64,000 nucleotides of DNA from assembly GCF_020035535.1 (NCBI RefSeq), contig NZ_CP083349.1, positions 1,612,001-1,676,000 of the forward strand, read 5' to 3'. Each line of letters starts with the position of its first letter. The first letter of the stretch is position 1. Below, one piece after another: positions 26,503-34,043 of this stretch. The stretch comes from Ensifer adhaerens (GTDB lineage Bacteria; Pseudomonadota; Alphaproteobacteria; Rhizobiales; Rhizobiaceae). The translations under genes were made by a program, and so were the position numbers. The notes beneath the pieces were generated by a model. It did no database searches. It saw nothing but the letters and a program-made list of their open reading frames with translations, and had not been told where the DNA came from.

Positions 26503-29301
26503 ATGTCCCTCATTATAAATACCCCATTTGTCTGCCCGGCGCAGCATTGGGTCGAAGTCAACGGCGGCAAGCTCGAAATCAAGGCCGAGCGTCGTCCCGC
26601 GAGCTACGAAGTCTTCGACGCTCGCAACAACACCAAGCGGACCGAAGTTCTGGATTTGGTGAACACGATCCGCACCCGCGTTGACGCGTGGCGCGAGGCG
26701 GGCTGGCCCGGCGTAACTATCGTTACCCGCAAGCTACTGGAGCACTGGTACGACCGGGAGGCGCGGCAGCATCCGTTCTATTTCTGCCAGCTCGAGGCGA
26801 TCGAAACCCTGATTTGGTGGGTCGAGGGAACCGAAGCATTTAAGCAGGGTATCGCGATTCCAGGCGACGGTGGCGGCTGGGAGCGACTCTGTAACAAAAT
26901 GGCCACCGGCGCCGGCAAGACGACGGTGATGGCGATGATTATCACCTGGCAGGTGCTCAACGCTCTGACCTACCCCAAGCGGAACAAGAATTTCAGCCGC
27001 GCGGTCTTCATCGTAGCGCCGGGCCTTACGGTGAAAGAACGCCTACAGGTGTTGCTGCCTCGCGAGGGCAGCTATTACGACGAGTTCAATCTCTGCCCCT
27101 CGGAAGCGCTGCGTCAGAAACTCAACCAGGCCGAGGTCCTGATTGAAAACTGGCATACGCTGATGCCCCTGAAAGAGGTGGAACGCTCGGTTGTGAAGAA
27201 AGGGCAGGAATCCGACGAAGCATTCACGCGCCGTGTTCTTGGAAAGCTGGCCGCTCACAAGGACATTATCGTCATCAACGACGAGGCTCATCATGCCTAT
27301 CGCAAGCCACCTGAGGTGAAGATCAGCAAGAAGCAGGCGGCCGAACAGGGGATCGATCTCGACGAGGCGACACGCTGGATCGAGGGCCTGGATCGCATCC
27401 ATAAGACCCGCCGCATCCAACGCTGCTTCGACCTCTCGGCCACGCCCTTTGCCCCTACCGGCAAGAAGAGCACGGATACCGCGCTGTTCGACTGGATCAT
27501 CTCCGACTTCGGTCTCAACGACGCGATCGAAGCTGGGCTGGTCAAGACGCCGCGCGTCGTGGTGCGGGACGACGCGCTCCCGGATGCTAGAACGCTGCGA
27601 TCAAAGCTCTATCACATCTACCGCGACCCATCGGTCTCTGAGGATCTGAACAGATCGAAGGCGGAGCCGCACGAGGCGCTGCCCAAGCTGGTACAGGACG
27701 CCTACACCCTTCTCGGTGCAGATTGGCGTGAAACTCAGCGCCAATGGGCAGCGGCCGGGCATCATTCGCCTCCGGTCATGCTGACGGTCTGCAACCGCAC
27801 CGAGACCGCCGCCCGTGTAGAGCACTATTTCAATAAGGGCGACTCGCACTGGCCGGAATTGCATGCCCCGACCAGAACGCTGCGCGTCGATTCAAGGGTG
27901 CTCGATAAGGCGGAGATCGGCGAAACCGCCACGTCCGACAGAGACTACGAAAACAGACTGAAGACCATCATCGAGGCGGCGGATCTGCAGGACAACCGAA
28001 AGCAGCAACTTCTCGCCCTAAAGAAAGAAGAGCTGCTGCGAGAAATCGTGGACAATGTTGGCAAGCGAGGCGCCGCAGGCCAGGACCTGCAGAATGTCAT
28101 CTCGGTCGCGATGTTGTCTGAGGGATGGGACGCCAAGAATGTGACGCACATCATGGGCTTGCGCGCGTTCACCTCGCAGTTGTTATGTGAGCAGGTAGTG
28201 GGCCGTGGTCTGCGTCGGGTTTCCTACGACACGGATGAAAACGGGCTATTCCTGCCGGAATATGTGAATGTCTTTGGCGTTCCACTTTCTATTTCTGAAA
28301 CCGGCGAAGGCGGCGAAGCGCCTCCGCCGCCCAAGCCGACAACCCAGATCGAGGTCGTCTCAGATAAGGCGCACCTCGAAATCAAGTGGCCCAACGTGCT
28401 GCGGGTGGAAACGGTGGTTAAGCCACAGTTGACCATCGCCTGGGACATAGTGCCGGCCCTTGTGCTCGACCCGGCATCAACCCCGATCAGTGCCGAACTG
28501 GCACCCGCATTGGGCGGAGCGGCGGATATGGGCAAGGTCAGAGAGATCGATCTTGAACGCCTTCCGGACGGATTTCGTCTGCAAAGGCTTGTTTTTCAGG
28601 CTTCGCGCAAAGGTTTTGCCGAGCTGAGGCACAACTTCTCTGGGACCGAGGAGTATCTTGCTGCGCAGTTAGTTCGCATCGTGGAGAGCTTCCTGAATTC
28701 CAGACTCCTTGATATTCCGTCACTTTTCCACTCCGATCCTCTGCGCCGACGCATCCTGATTGCGTTGAATATCGACTTGGTCGTCCAGCATCTCATGCGA
28801 CATGTTCGCGAACAGAACACAGAGCGCCTTGTTCCGGTCTTCGATGAGGAAAACCCCATCGGAACCACGGGACAAATGCAGACTTGGTACACGACCAAGC
28901 CGTGCGTTCCGGCGACGAGGTCGCACATCAGCCACCTTGTCGGCGACTCCTCATGGGAGGGGCACGCAGCGAACATTTTCGAGAGCCGAAACGATATCGT
29001 CGCCTATGCAAAGAACGATCATCTGGGCTTTCAGATCCAGTACATGTGGGCTGGCTCTCGGCGCAGATATGTCCCCGACTTCCTTGTACGACTATCCAAT
29101 GGCAAGACACTTGCACTCGAAATCAAGGGAACGGACGGCCCGCAGAACAAGGCGAAGCGCGACGCATTGAACGAATGGGTCAAGGCGATCAACGGGACAG
29201 GTGGATTTGGATTGTGGGCTTGGGATGTTGCATTCCGACCGAGCGATGTGCAGGACATAGTCAGCAAGCACTCGGAGTCGATCGGCGTAAAGTCCGGCTA
29301 G
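26503..29301 (+). CDS. Type III-like restriction endonuclease/helicase (Res)
   Basis: A 932-residue superfamily 2 helicase-nuclease. Walker A is NKMATGAGKTTVMAM (about residues 131-145), DEAH is IIVINDEAHHAY (near 260), motif III is LSATPF, motif VI is QVVGRGLRR (near 570), and the C-terminal PD-(D/E)xK nuclease is YVPDFLVRLSNGKTLALEIKG (about 855-876), with catalytic Asp, Glu and Lys all present. It should translocate and cleave unmodified DNA together with Mod. I chose ATG 26503, 5 bases after the Mod stop; TTG 26494 is an alternative that overlaps. All motifs look intact, so the system is probably active. Confidence 0.88.
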   Translation: MSLIINTPFVCPAQHWVEVNGGKLEIKAERRPASYEVFDARNNTKRTEVLDLVNTIRTRVDAWREAGWPGVTIVTRKLLEHWYDREARQHPFYFCQLEAIETLIWWVEGTEAFKQGIAIPGDGGGWERLCNKMATGAGKTTVMAMIITWQVLNALTYPKRNKNFSRAVFIVAPGLTVKERLQVLLPREGSYYDEFNLCPSEALRQKLNQAEVLIENWHTLMPLKEVERSVVKKGQESDEAFTRRVLGKLAAHKDIIVINDEAHHAYRKPPEVKISKKQAAEQGIDLDEATRWIEGLDRIHKTRRIQRCFDLSATPFAPTGKKSTDTALFDWIISDFGLNDAIEAGLVKTPRVVVRDDALPDARTLRSKLYHIYRDPSVSEDLNRSKAEPHEALPKLVQDAYTLLGADWRETQRQWAAAGHHSPPVMLTVCNRTETAARVEHYFNKGDSHWPELHAPTRTLRVDSRVLDKAEIGETATSDRDYENRLKTIIEAADLQDNRKQQLLALKKEELLREIVDNVGKRGAAGQDLQNVISVAMLSEGWDAKNVTHIMGLRAFTSQLLCEQVVGRGLRRVSYDTDENGLFLPEYVNVFGVPLSISETGEGGEAPPPPKPTTQIEVVSDKAHLEIKWPNVLRVETVVKPQLTIAWDIVPALVLDPASTPISAELAPALGGAADMGKVREIDLERLPDGFRLQRLVFQASRKGFAELRHNFSGTEEYLAAQLVRIVESFLNSRLLDIPSLFHSDPLRRRILIALNIDLVVQHLMRHVREQNTERLVPVFDEENPIGTTGQMQTWYTTKPCVPATRSHISHLVGDSSWEGHAANIFESRNDIVAYAKNDHLGFQIQYMWAGSRRRYVPDFLVRLSNGKTLALEIKGTDGPQNKAKRDALNEWVKAINGTGGFGLWAWDVAFRPSDVQDIVSKHSESIGVKSG

Positions 29302-29640
29302 CAGCGCCTCGGCTAATCACGAGGACTTATGCTGGCGCAGGCTTCGCGATGGGGTCCGTCCAGGAAAGGCAACACCGTCGCCGAGCCAGAAGGCAAGATT
29401 GCCGTGGCCAGGGATCGGGTTGTCAGTCAATCATCGTGTCCAGTCCTACGGCTAGGTGAGAGTTAACCATCGGGTACCTGAGAACCGCGTACTATCCTTC
29501 GGAACCAGTGAGTGAACCACTGGACTCTCAGCGCTCGCCGTAGCCCTGTACTCCGTGCAACGAGAAATGCATCATCACGGCCGGGTGGTGCGAGGGCATC
29601 ATGTAAATTAGAGCGCAAATCATCTGGACGCTCGTCGCCG
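29302..29640. other. Non-coding stretch after the restriction gene
   Basis: This 339-bp stretch follows the Res stop codon. I see no supported gene, no intrinsic terminator with a T-run and no repeat. Short frames here have stops and no ribosome binding sites. It may be a decayed sequence. Confidence 0.4.
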
Positions 29641-29898
29641 CTAGTGAATTTCTAGTCCCAGTATCCTGAAAACGTGGCGGTTCTGTACAATATCGTCCTC
29701 TACAGCGCGCTGCAGTTGTTCGCATAGAAGCGACGCCTCCACATCGCCTTCTGTCACATCTCGCAAGTTCTCGAAATCTTGCAGCATGTCGGCAACCGCA
29801 ACACGCATGGCGTGCCCACACGAGACGATCGTGCTGATTGATAGCGTCAAATTACGAATCAGTTTCCTCCGTTCTTCTCTGGAGAGTACGTCGTTCAT
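29641..29898 (-). CDS. Hypothetical small helical protein
   Basis: An 85-residue protein I do not recognise. It is rich in charged and hydrophobic alternation (REERRKLIRNLTLSISTIV, VEASLLCEQLQRAVEDDIVQN), suggesting a helical cytoplasmic protein without membrane segments. The start ATG 29898 has only a weak GAG element upstream. It stands alone in the AT-richer regulatory part of the island, next to gene fragments. It could be a small regulator or antitoxin-like protein, but nothing specific supports that. Confidence 0.4.
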   Translation of the reverse strand: MNDVLSREERRKLIRNLTLSISTIVSCGHAMRVAVADMLQDFENLRDVTEGDVEASLLCEQLQRAVEDDIVQNRHVFRILGLEIH

Positions 29899-29960
29899 TT
29901 CTCGATCCGTTCGCTTTTAGATTTCTTGGGCCAGACGTGTAAGCTTCGTCGAAAAACTAC

Positions 29961-30140
29961 TTATTTTTCTTGTTTCTCGCCATCCCGAAGCTCTTTGCGC
30001 GAACTGTCTCGGTCAGCCAGATACCGCCTGAGCTTCCCCCTGGGGCGACCGTGCCCCACTATCAAACGCGCTCTACGGAATGCGCGAAAACCGAATTCCC
30101 TGAGCTCATCGAGGAGGCTCTTCGCGGGTTCTTCGTCCAT
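29961..30140 (-). CDS. Hypothetical small ORF, possibly a 5'-truncated gene
   Basis: From ATG 30140 this frame encodes 59 residues (MDEEPAKSLLDELREFG...) ending in a highly charged tail. The same frame stays open upstream to 30224 without a start codon, reading NADLHKEDRRAPSED and a proline-containing link. That gives a longer coherent coding signal than expected by chance and suggests the gene lost its 5' end. No family is recognised. The adjacent ImmA/IrrE remnant shows that the region has decayed. Confidence 0.35.
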   Translation of the reverse strand: MDEEPAKSLLDELREFGFRAFRRARLIVGHGRPRGKLRRYLADRDSSRKELRDGEKQEK

Positions 30141-30248
30141 CAGGCCACACCTAGGTTTCGGCAGCGCCAGCGCCGAATCCTCGCTTGGCGCGCGGCGATC
30201 CTCTTTATGAAGATCGGCGTTGTTCTACCCCTGCGGGCTGAGAGCAGT

Positions 30249-30344
30249 CAAAGCCGATGAAGGTTCACCAGGTTTGCCAGGCGTATGGTCATCGCTTGAA
30301 CGCTGACCCTGTATTGGGTGGCGAGTTCTTTGATATAGCTTCTT
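30249..30344 (-). pseudogene. Remnant of an ImmA/IrrE-type metallopeptidase C-terminus
   Basis: Thirty-one codons between an in-frame stop at 30345-30347 and a stop at 30249-30251 read YIKELATQYRVSVQAMTIRL followed by ANLVNLHRL. This matches the C-terminal signature of ImmA/IrrE-like proteins (LA..F.VS.QAM..RL..LG). The HExxH catalytic part is absent. It is likely the remains of an antitoxin/peptidase partner of an XRE regulator. Confidence 0.45.
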
Positions 30345-30397
30345 CATATTCCAACATCTGCAGATGTGGCCAGGGCATCGCCCCCCTTTAAAGCGCA

Positions 30398-30697
30398 TCA
30401 GTGACGCTCCTTACCATCGCCAATATCCAGGCGATACCAGCGGCTCATCGTCCGAGCTACTCCGACCTCAGTATCGATGTAGAATACTTGGCTTGTCGTG
30501 ATCTTTCGACCGGAACCCAGCCTTGGATGTCCTTCAACGACTCCGGAAAGCATCCCTACCGAAAGTGGAAGGATACGATGGTTGTACAATATCGGTGCAT
30601 CACGAAGATCGATAGCATTGACGCGTCCTGCTTCCACCAATCGCAGGTCATCAACCAGGAGCGCGAGCGCTTCCGCAGGTGCGAATTTTATTCTCAT
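30398..30697 (-). CDS. Conserved-looking small protein of unknown function, divergent from an XRE gene
   Basis: A 99-residue protein. I chose ATG 30697 (MRIKFAPAEALALLVDDLRL) because AGGA lies seven bases upstream; a longer frame reaches 30778 and would start close to the palindrome. The C-terminal part GHPRLGSGRKITTSQVFYID, then ARTMSRWYRLD, resembles a small family common in rhizobia and their plasmids, whose function is unknown to me. It is divergent from the XRE regulator, with the 36-bp dyad between them, so co-regulation is likely. Confidence 0.55.
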   Translation of the reverse strand: MRIKFAPAEALALLVDDLRLVEAGRVNAIDLRDAPILYNHRILPLSVGMLSGVVEGHPRLGSGRKITTSQVFYIDTEVGVARTMSRWYRLDIGDGKERH

Positions 30698-30789
30698 AAT
30701 CTGTCCTTCGACATTCGGTATGTAGGCGATTTTACGGCTAGAAAGTGCTGTTTCCGTTCCCAACTGAGTATGTCGCAAGGACTCAATGG

Positions 30790-30825
30790 GTAGTCACTGA
30801 AGTCATATATGACGTCACTGACTAC
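30790..30825. promoter_or_regulatory. 36-bp near-perfect palindrome, probable operator of the XRE regulator
   Basis: A dyad centred at 30807.5. The inner GTCATATATGAC (30802-30813) is perfect, the outer arms GTAGTCA and TGACTAC are perfect, and only two symmetric position pairs mismatch. TTGACA (30827-30832) and TTCAAT (30850-30855), separated by 17 bases, form a possible sigma-70 promoter for the XRE gene directly beside it. This is the size and position of a repressor-dimer operator. Confidence 0.65.
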
Positions 30826-30875
30826 CTTGACAACAAGCATTTGCAAGCATTCAATTTTGATGTCACTCATCCAGT

Positions 30876-31151
30876 ATGAGACCCCCGGACCGCATCTTAA
30901 TTGCAGCACGAATCCTTGTCGGGCAGACCCAGCGCGAGCTGGCGAAAGCAACCGGCTTCACTCAAAAGACCGTTTACCTGATCGAAAAAGGCGAAGCGGG
31001 TTTTGGTGCAGTGGAGAGGCTCACGCAGCATTTTGAACAATGCGGTATTATCTTTATCAAACCGGACGGGTCGGAAGGTTGGGGGGTACGAGCTTCATTT
31101 TTGACCGCGGACTACCGAAGAAACACAAGCGATCAAAGTTCAAGCGACTGA
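30876..31151 (+). CDS. XRE-family transcriptional regulator
   Basis: A 91-residue protein that is mostly one helix-turn-helix domain: ILIAARILVGQTQRELAKATGFTQKTVYLIEKGEAGFGAVERLTQHFE (about residues 7-53), with recognition helix TQKTVYLIEKG. A short tail follows. The start ATG 30876 lacks an obvious Shine-Dalgarno, suggesting a near-leaderless mRNA from the promoter at 30827-30855. It probably binds the 36-bp dyad and controls itself and the divergent gene. Such regulators often control excision or toxin genes in islands. Confidence 0.8.
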   Translation: MRPPDRILIAARILVGQTQRELAKATGFTQKTVYLIEKGEAGFGAVERLTQHFEQCGIIFIKPDGSEGWGVRASFLTADYRRNTSDQSSSD

Positions 31152-31340
31152 GACATTGCCAATGGTCAAAACAAGGCGTCCCGATAGTTCTTAATCTAGC
31201 CAGAAAACAGGGGCTCATTGCCGCCCCTCTGACGTCCCTGCGGGCCGCCATTCACCCGCTAGGATATTTTCAGTGAACGATTTCCATGGTAGTTCAGGAC
31301 TACGGTACAGCCGGGGACGGCGATGGCCGTGTGAACGACG

Positions 31341-31364
31341 ACGGACTGGCGAGAGTCAGTCCGT
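31341..31364 (-). terminator. Hairpin over the end of the recombinase-helicase operon
   Basis: ACGGACTG (31341-31348) pairs with CAGTCCGT (31357-31364) around an 8-base loop; the helicase stop codon lies within it. There is no T-run on the minus strand, so termination is uncertain. Confidence 0.4.
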
Positions 31365-33233
31365 TGCCATTTCAGCGGCTCGCAGTCCAAGTGCCACTTC
31401 CCTGTCCAGAGATCTGGGATGTGGCCGCACACCGCGGCCGAATCCAACCTCGGAACCAACGAGTACCACCCGATCGATCGCGCGCGTCACGGCCGTGTAG
31501 ATCATCGCCCGATCCATGTTCGCGGTGGGCAGAACGGGCATGACCACGTTCTTGAACTGGCTGCCCTGAGCCTTGTGAACGCTGATGCAATAGGCAAGGC
31601 TAAGCTTCTGGATCTCGCCCGGTTCGATCCGATGGCTGTTCCCATCGAACGCCGCAACGACAGCGTCACGGTCGAAGCCCACGACCGTCCCCATCGATCC
31701 GTTCCAAAGATGGCGATCATAGTCATTGACGGTCCAGATGCAGGGGTCGCCCTCGGCGAACCCGTGCATCGCACTGAAGCCGGCCCGCTTTCGGAGATCA
31801 TGGAAGTACGCGTTGATCGCGTCGATGCCCGCAGCTCCGGCATACACCGCCGCGACCACCTGCACTTCCTCGTGCCCAAGGTCGTGGAGGATGTCCTCGA
31901 TGGTCTCGACGATGCTGGCTTCCGGAGTGGCGGCGAAGCTGCAGCCACCGCACTCACTATTGTATGTCGGAACCTGAGGGACGCGGCCCTGCCTGATGGC
32001 AAGCGACACCTCGGGAATTCCGGATTCTGCCGAGGCTCTCAGGATGCGCGTCAGTTCAGTCTTCGCAATCCGATCTTCGAGGACAAGACGATGGAGCGTG
32101 AGACCGAAGCCGATCGGCGGAAGCTGCGCGGTATCTCCCACCAGCAGACAGCGCGCGTCCTCCGGCAGATGGAAGAGTATCCGGTAAAGGGTCGGAAGAT
32201 CGAGCATCGAGGCTTCGTCGACAATGACGAGGGTGTGCCGCCCGAGTTCGATCCGTCCGTCCGTCACCTCTTTCAGCCAGGATGCGACTGTCTGGGCTGG
32301 TTGTCCGGTCGTCTCGGCGATCCGCCCGGCGGCGCGCCCGGCAATCGCAAGCTGGTAGACGTTCATGCCGAAGTGCCGGGCTGCCGCGTTTATGGCTCTC
32401 AGCGCGGTGGTCTTTCCAACGCCAGCCCCGCCTATCAGGAGAGAGAATGCGTGCTGCATCGCCATCGCAACGGCATGGCGCTGCTCATCGGTCAGGTTCC
32501 GGGACGGGTCGAACCGCTCGAGGAAAGCCGAGATGTCTGCGGGACTGATGTCATCGAGAAAGAGGTCTCGGGATGTGCGCCGGAGATGTCCTTCGATGCG
32601 AGCTTCGATGAACCGTTCCATGTAGGCCGCGCCGGCGGGCTGGAACCCACCTTCGATCGGGATTGCAGCACCATCGGCCACCGCCAGTCGCACGGCGGCA
32701 GAAGCGCTCTCAGTGCTCGTTGAGAGCCGCTTCGCCACGAGCTCGACGAGAACGGCTTCGTCACACCAGGTATGCTTCCGGTCGAGGCGGTCGTAGAGGA
32801 CGCTCTCGACTGCGGCGACGAGCCGCCGCGGATCGTCTTTCCGCATGTCGAGTGCCGTCGCGACCCGGTCGACCTGCGACCACGTGCAGACGGTCAGCAG
32901 GCGGTACGGGTTATCCCTCATCTTCAGGACGGCCTGATCGCCCCAGAAGTCGACGGCCTTGCGGGAGAGACCGATATCGATCCCGTGCTCGTCGAAGAAT
33001 ACCACGCAGTCGGCCAGCGCTTGCTGGTTCCGCCACGCCTCGATGACGATAGCAGCCTGATTGCGGTCGAGCAGTTCCGACAGGCGGTCGACATCGCCAT
33101 CGCCAAGAATCACATAGAGGTCCGATCCGTACCGCTCCCACAGACGGGCGGCCGTCGCCTTGCCCACGCCGACGAACTCCGGTCGCGAGGCAAGGAATTC
33201 AACGATGTGGCGGCCCCGCGGTATTGCGGTCAT
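31356..33233 (-). CDS. RecD2-like superfamily 1B helicase of the island
   Basis: A 625-residue ATPase related to RecD2/TraA helicases. The N-terminus has a helix-hairpin-helix-like PEFVGVGKATAARLWERYG (about residues 18-36). Walker A is IGGAGVGKTTALRA (268-276), Walker B is LVIVDEASMLD (339-342), and the C-terminal motif SLAYCISVHKAQGSQFKNVV is the SF1B motif V/VI region. It should translocate 5' to 3' on single-stranded DNA. The start overlaps the preceding coiled-coil gene by 4 bases (ATGA), making it the last gene of the recombinase operon. A role in processing element DNA during excision or transfer is inferred from context. Confidence 0.82.
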   Translation of the reverse strand: MTAIPRGRHIVEFLASRPEFVGVGKATAARLWERYGSDLYVILGDGDVDRLSELLDRNQAAIVIEAWRNQQALADCVVFFDEHGIDIGLSRKAVDFWGDQAVLKMRDNPYRLLTVCTWSQVDRVATALDMRKDDPRRLVAAVESVLYDRLDRKHTWCDEAVLVELVAKRLSTSTESASAAVRLAVADGAAIPIEGGFQPAGAAYMERFIEARIEGHLRRTSRDLFLDDISPADISAFLERFDPSRNLTDEQRHAVAMAMQHAFSLLIGGAGVGKTTALRAINAAARHFGMNVYQLAIAGRAAGRIAETTGQPAQTVASWLKEVTDGRIELGRHTLVIVDEASMLDLPTLYRILFHLPEDARCLLVGDTAQLPPIGFGLTLHRLVLEDRIAKTELTRILRASAESGIPEVSLAIRQGRVPQVPTYNSECGGCSFAATPEASIVETIEDILHDLGHEEVQVVAAVYAGAAGIDAINAYFHDLRKRAGFSAMHGFAEGDPCIWTVNDYDRHLWNGSMGTVVGFDRDAVVAAFDGNSHRIEPGEIQKLSLAYCISVHKAQGSQFKNVVMPVLPTANMDRAMIYTAVTRAIDRVVLVGSEVGFGRGVRPHPRSLDREVALGLRAAEMATD

Positions 33234-33616
33234 GGCATCACTCGCCTCCCCGTCAGCGTGGCATGCTCATACCTCGCGAGCTTCCGCCTTAGCTCATAGT
33301 TCTCGCCTCTCAGCGCTGCGAGCTGCTGTTCGAGCATGGTGATGCGCGCCTTGTCGGCTCCATCGCGCCGCGGTGGCTCTGGTGCGGACGGGCCTTCCAG
33401 ACCCAGCATCGCGACAGCCTCATCCAGCCGCTGCTCGAAGCGCTTGTTTTGGTTGAAGGTCTCCCGGTTGAACCCGCACGCTGTGGCGACGGCCGTCTTG
33501 TTGACCTTGCCGCCCCTGCTGGGAAGCTTGAGCCCAGCGTTTTGCATCTTCTCGATGTACGCCTCGAGCCGAAGGAAGTTTTCCTCGCTGATCTGCTGGA
33601 AGGAATTGAGGCTCAT
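33230..33616 (-). CDS. Small coiled-coil protein, TnpC-like
   Basis: A 128-residue protein with an N-terminal helical region including TAVATACGFNRETFNQNKRF (an HTH-like segment, about residues 45-64) and a C-terminal coiled coil, ARITMLEQQLAALRGENYEL and onward. Small proteins with this layout accompany multi-recombinase elements such as Tn554 (TnpC), where they affect frequency or orientation of transposition. Overlaps of 4 bases with genes on both sides mark it as part of one operon. The TnpC comparison is by size and context, not alignment. Confidence 0.6.
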   Translation of the reverse strand: MSLNSFQQISEENFLRLEAYIEKMQNAGLKLPSRGGKVNKTAVATACGFNRETFNQNKRFEQRLDEAVAMLGLEGPSAPEPPRRDGADKARITMLEQQLAALRGENYELRRKLARYEHATLTGRRVMP

Positions 33617-34041
33617 CGCTTCACCTCGCTCGCACCGCGGTTAACGGGAGGCAGCGCCTTGTTCAAGTCGGCTTCGCCAAGGCCGCGGCTTCTGGCGTTG
33701 TACAGCCAGGTGGCAAAAGTCTCGAGCAGCCTCTCCCGTTCGGCCTCGAGCCGGGTGACCTCTGCCGTGAGAGTGTCGATGCGCTGCTGGGAATGTGCAA
33801 GCTCAGGCGGCAGATCGCTTTCGACGCACTTCTTCTTCGGACGCGTCCGTATCCGATCCTTGGCCAGACCGAAGGCCAATTTGATGCTGTCGTTCTTGTC
33901 CAGTCCCTGCCGGGTGAAGGATCGCCGTAGAAACGGCTGCACCTGGTCGAGTAGCTTTTCCCAGGTCAGCGTACCCTTCCAGGAGGCAAGCGTTGCGACG
34001 ATCATCTCGACTTCCTTGTCCGTCAGTCTCGCTCTCGCCAT
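33613..34041 (-). CDS. Second small coiled-coil accessory protein
   Basis: A 142-residue protein with a helical N-terminus (LTDKEVEMIVATLASWKGTL, then WEKLLDQVQPFLRRSFTRQGL), a basic patch RTRPKKKC, and a coiled coil, SQQRIDTLTAEVTRLEAERE (about residues 85-110). I chose ATG 34041, with GGAAAG upstream, just after the stop of the large recombinase; GTG 34056 is an alternative. Its place between recombinase and TnpC-like genes suggests a DNA-binding accessory factor of the recombination complex. No named family is recognised. Confidence 0.55.
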   Translation of the reverse strand: MARARLTDKEVEMIVATLASWKGTLTWEKLLDQVQPFLRRSFTRQGLDKNDSIKLAFGLAKDRIRTRPKKKCVESDLPPELAHSQQRIDTLTAEVTRLEAERERLLETFATWLYNARSRGLGEADLNKALPPVNRGASEVKR

Positions 34042-34043
34042 CG

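Noticed and set aside
29926..30260. Plus-strand frames between the small ORFs
   Set aside because: They overlap more coherent minus-strand coding signals and have no ribosome binding site or family.
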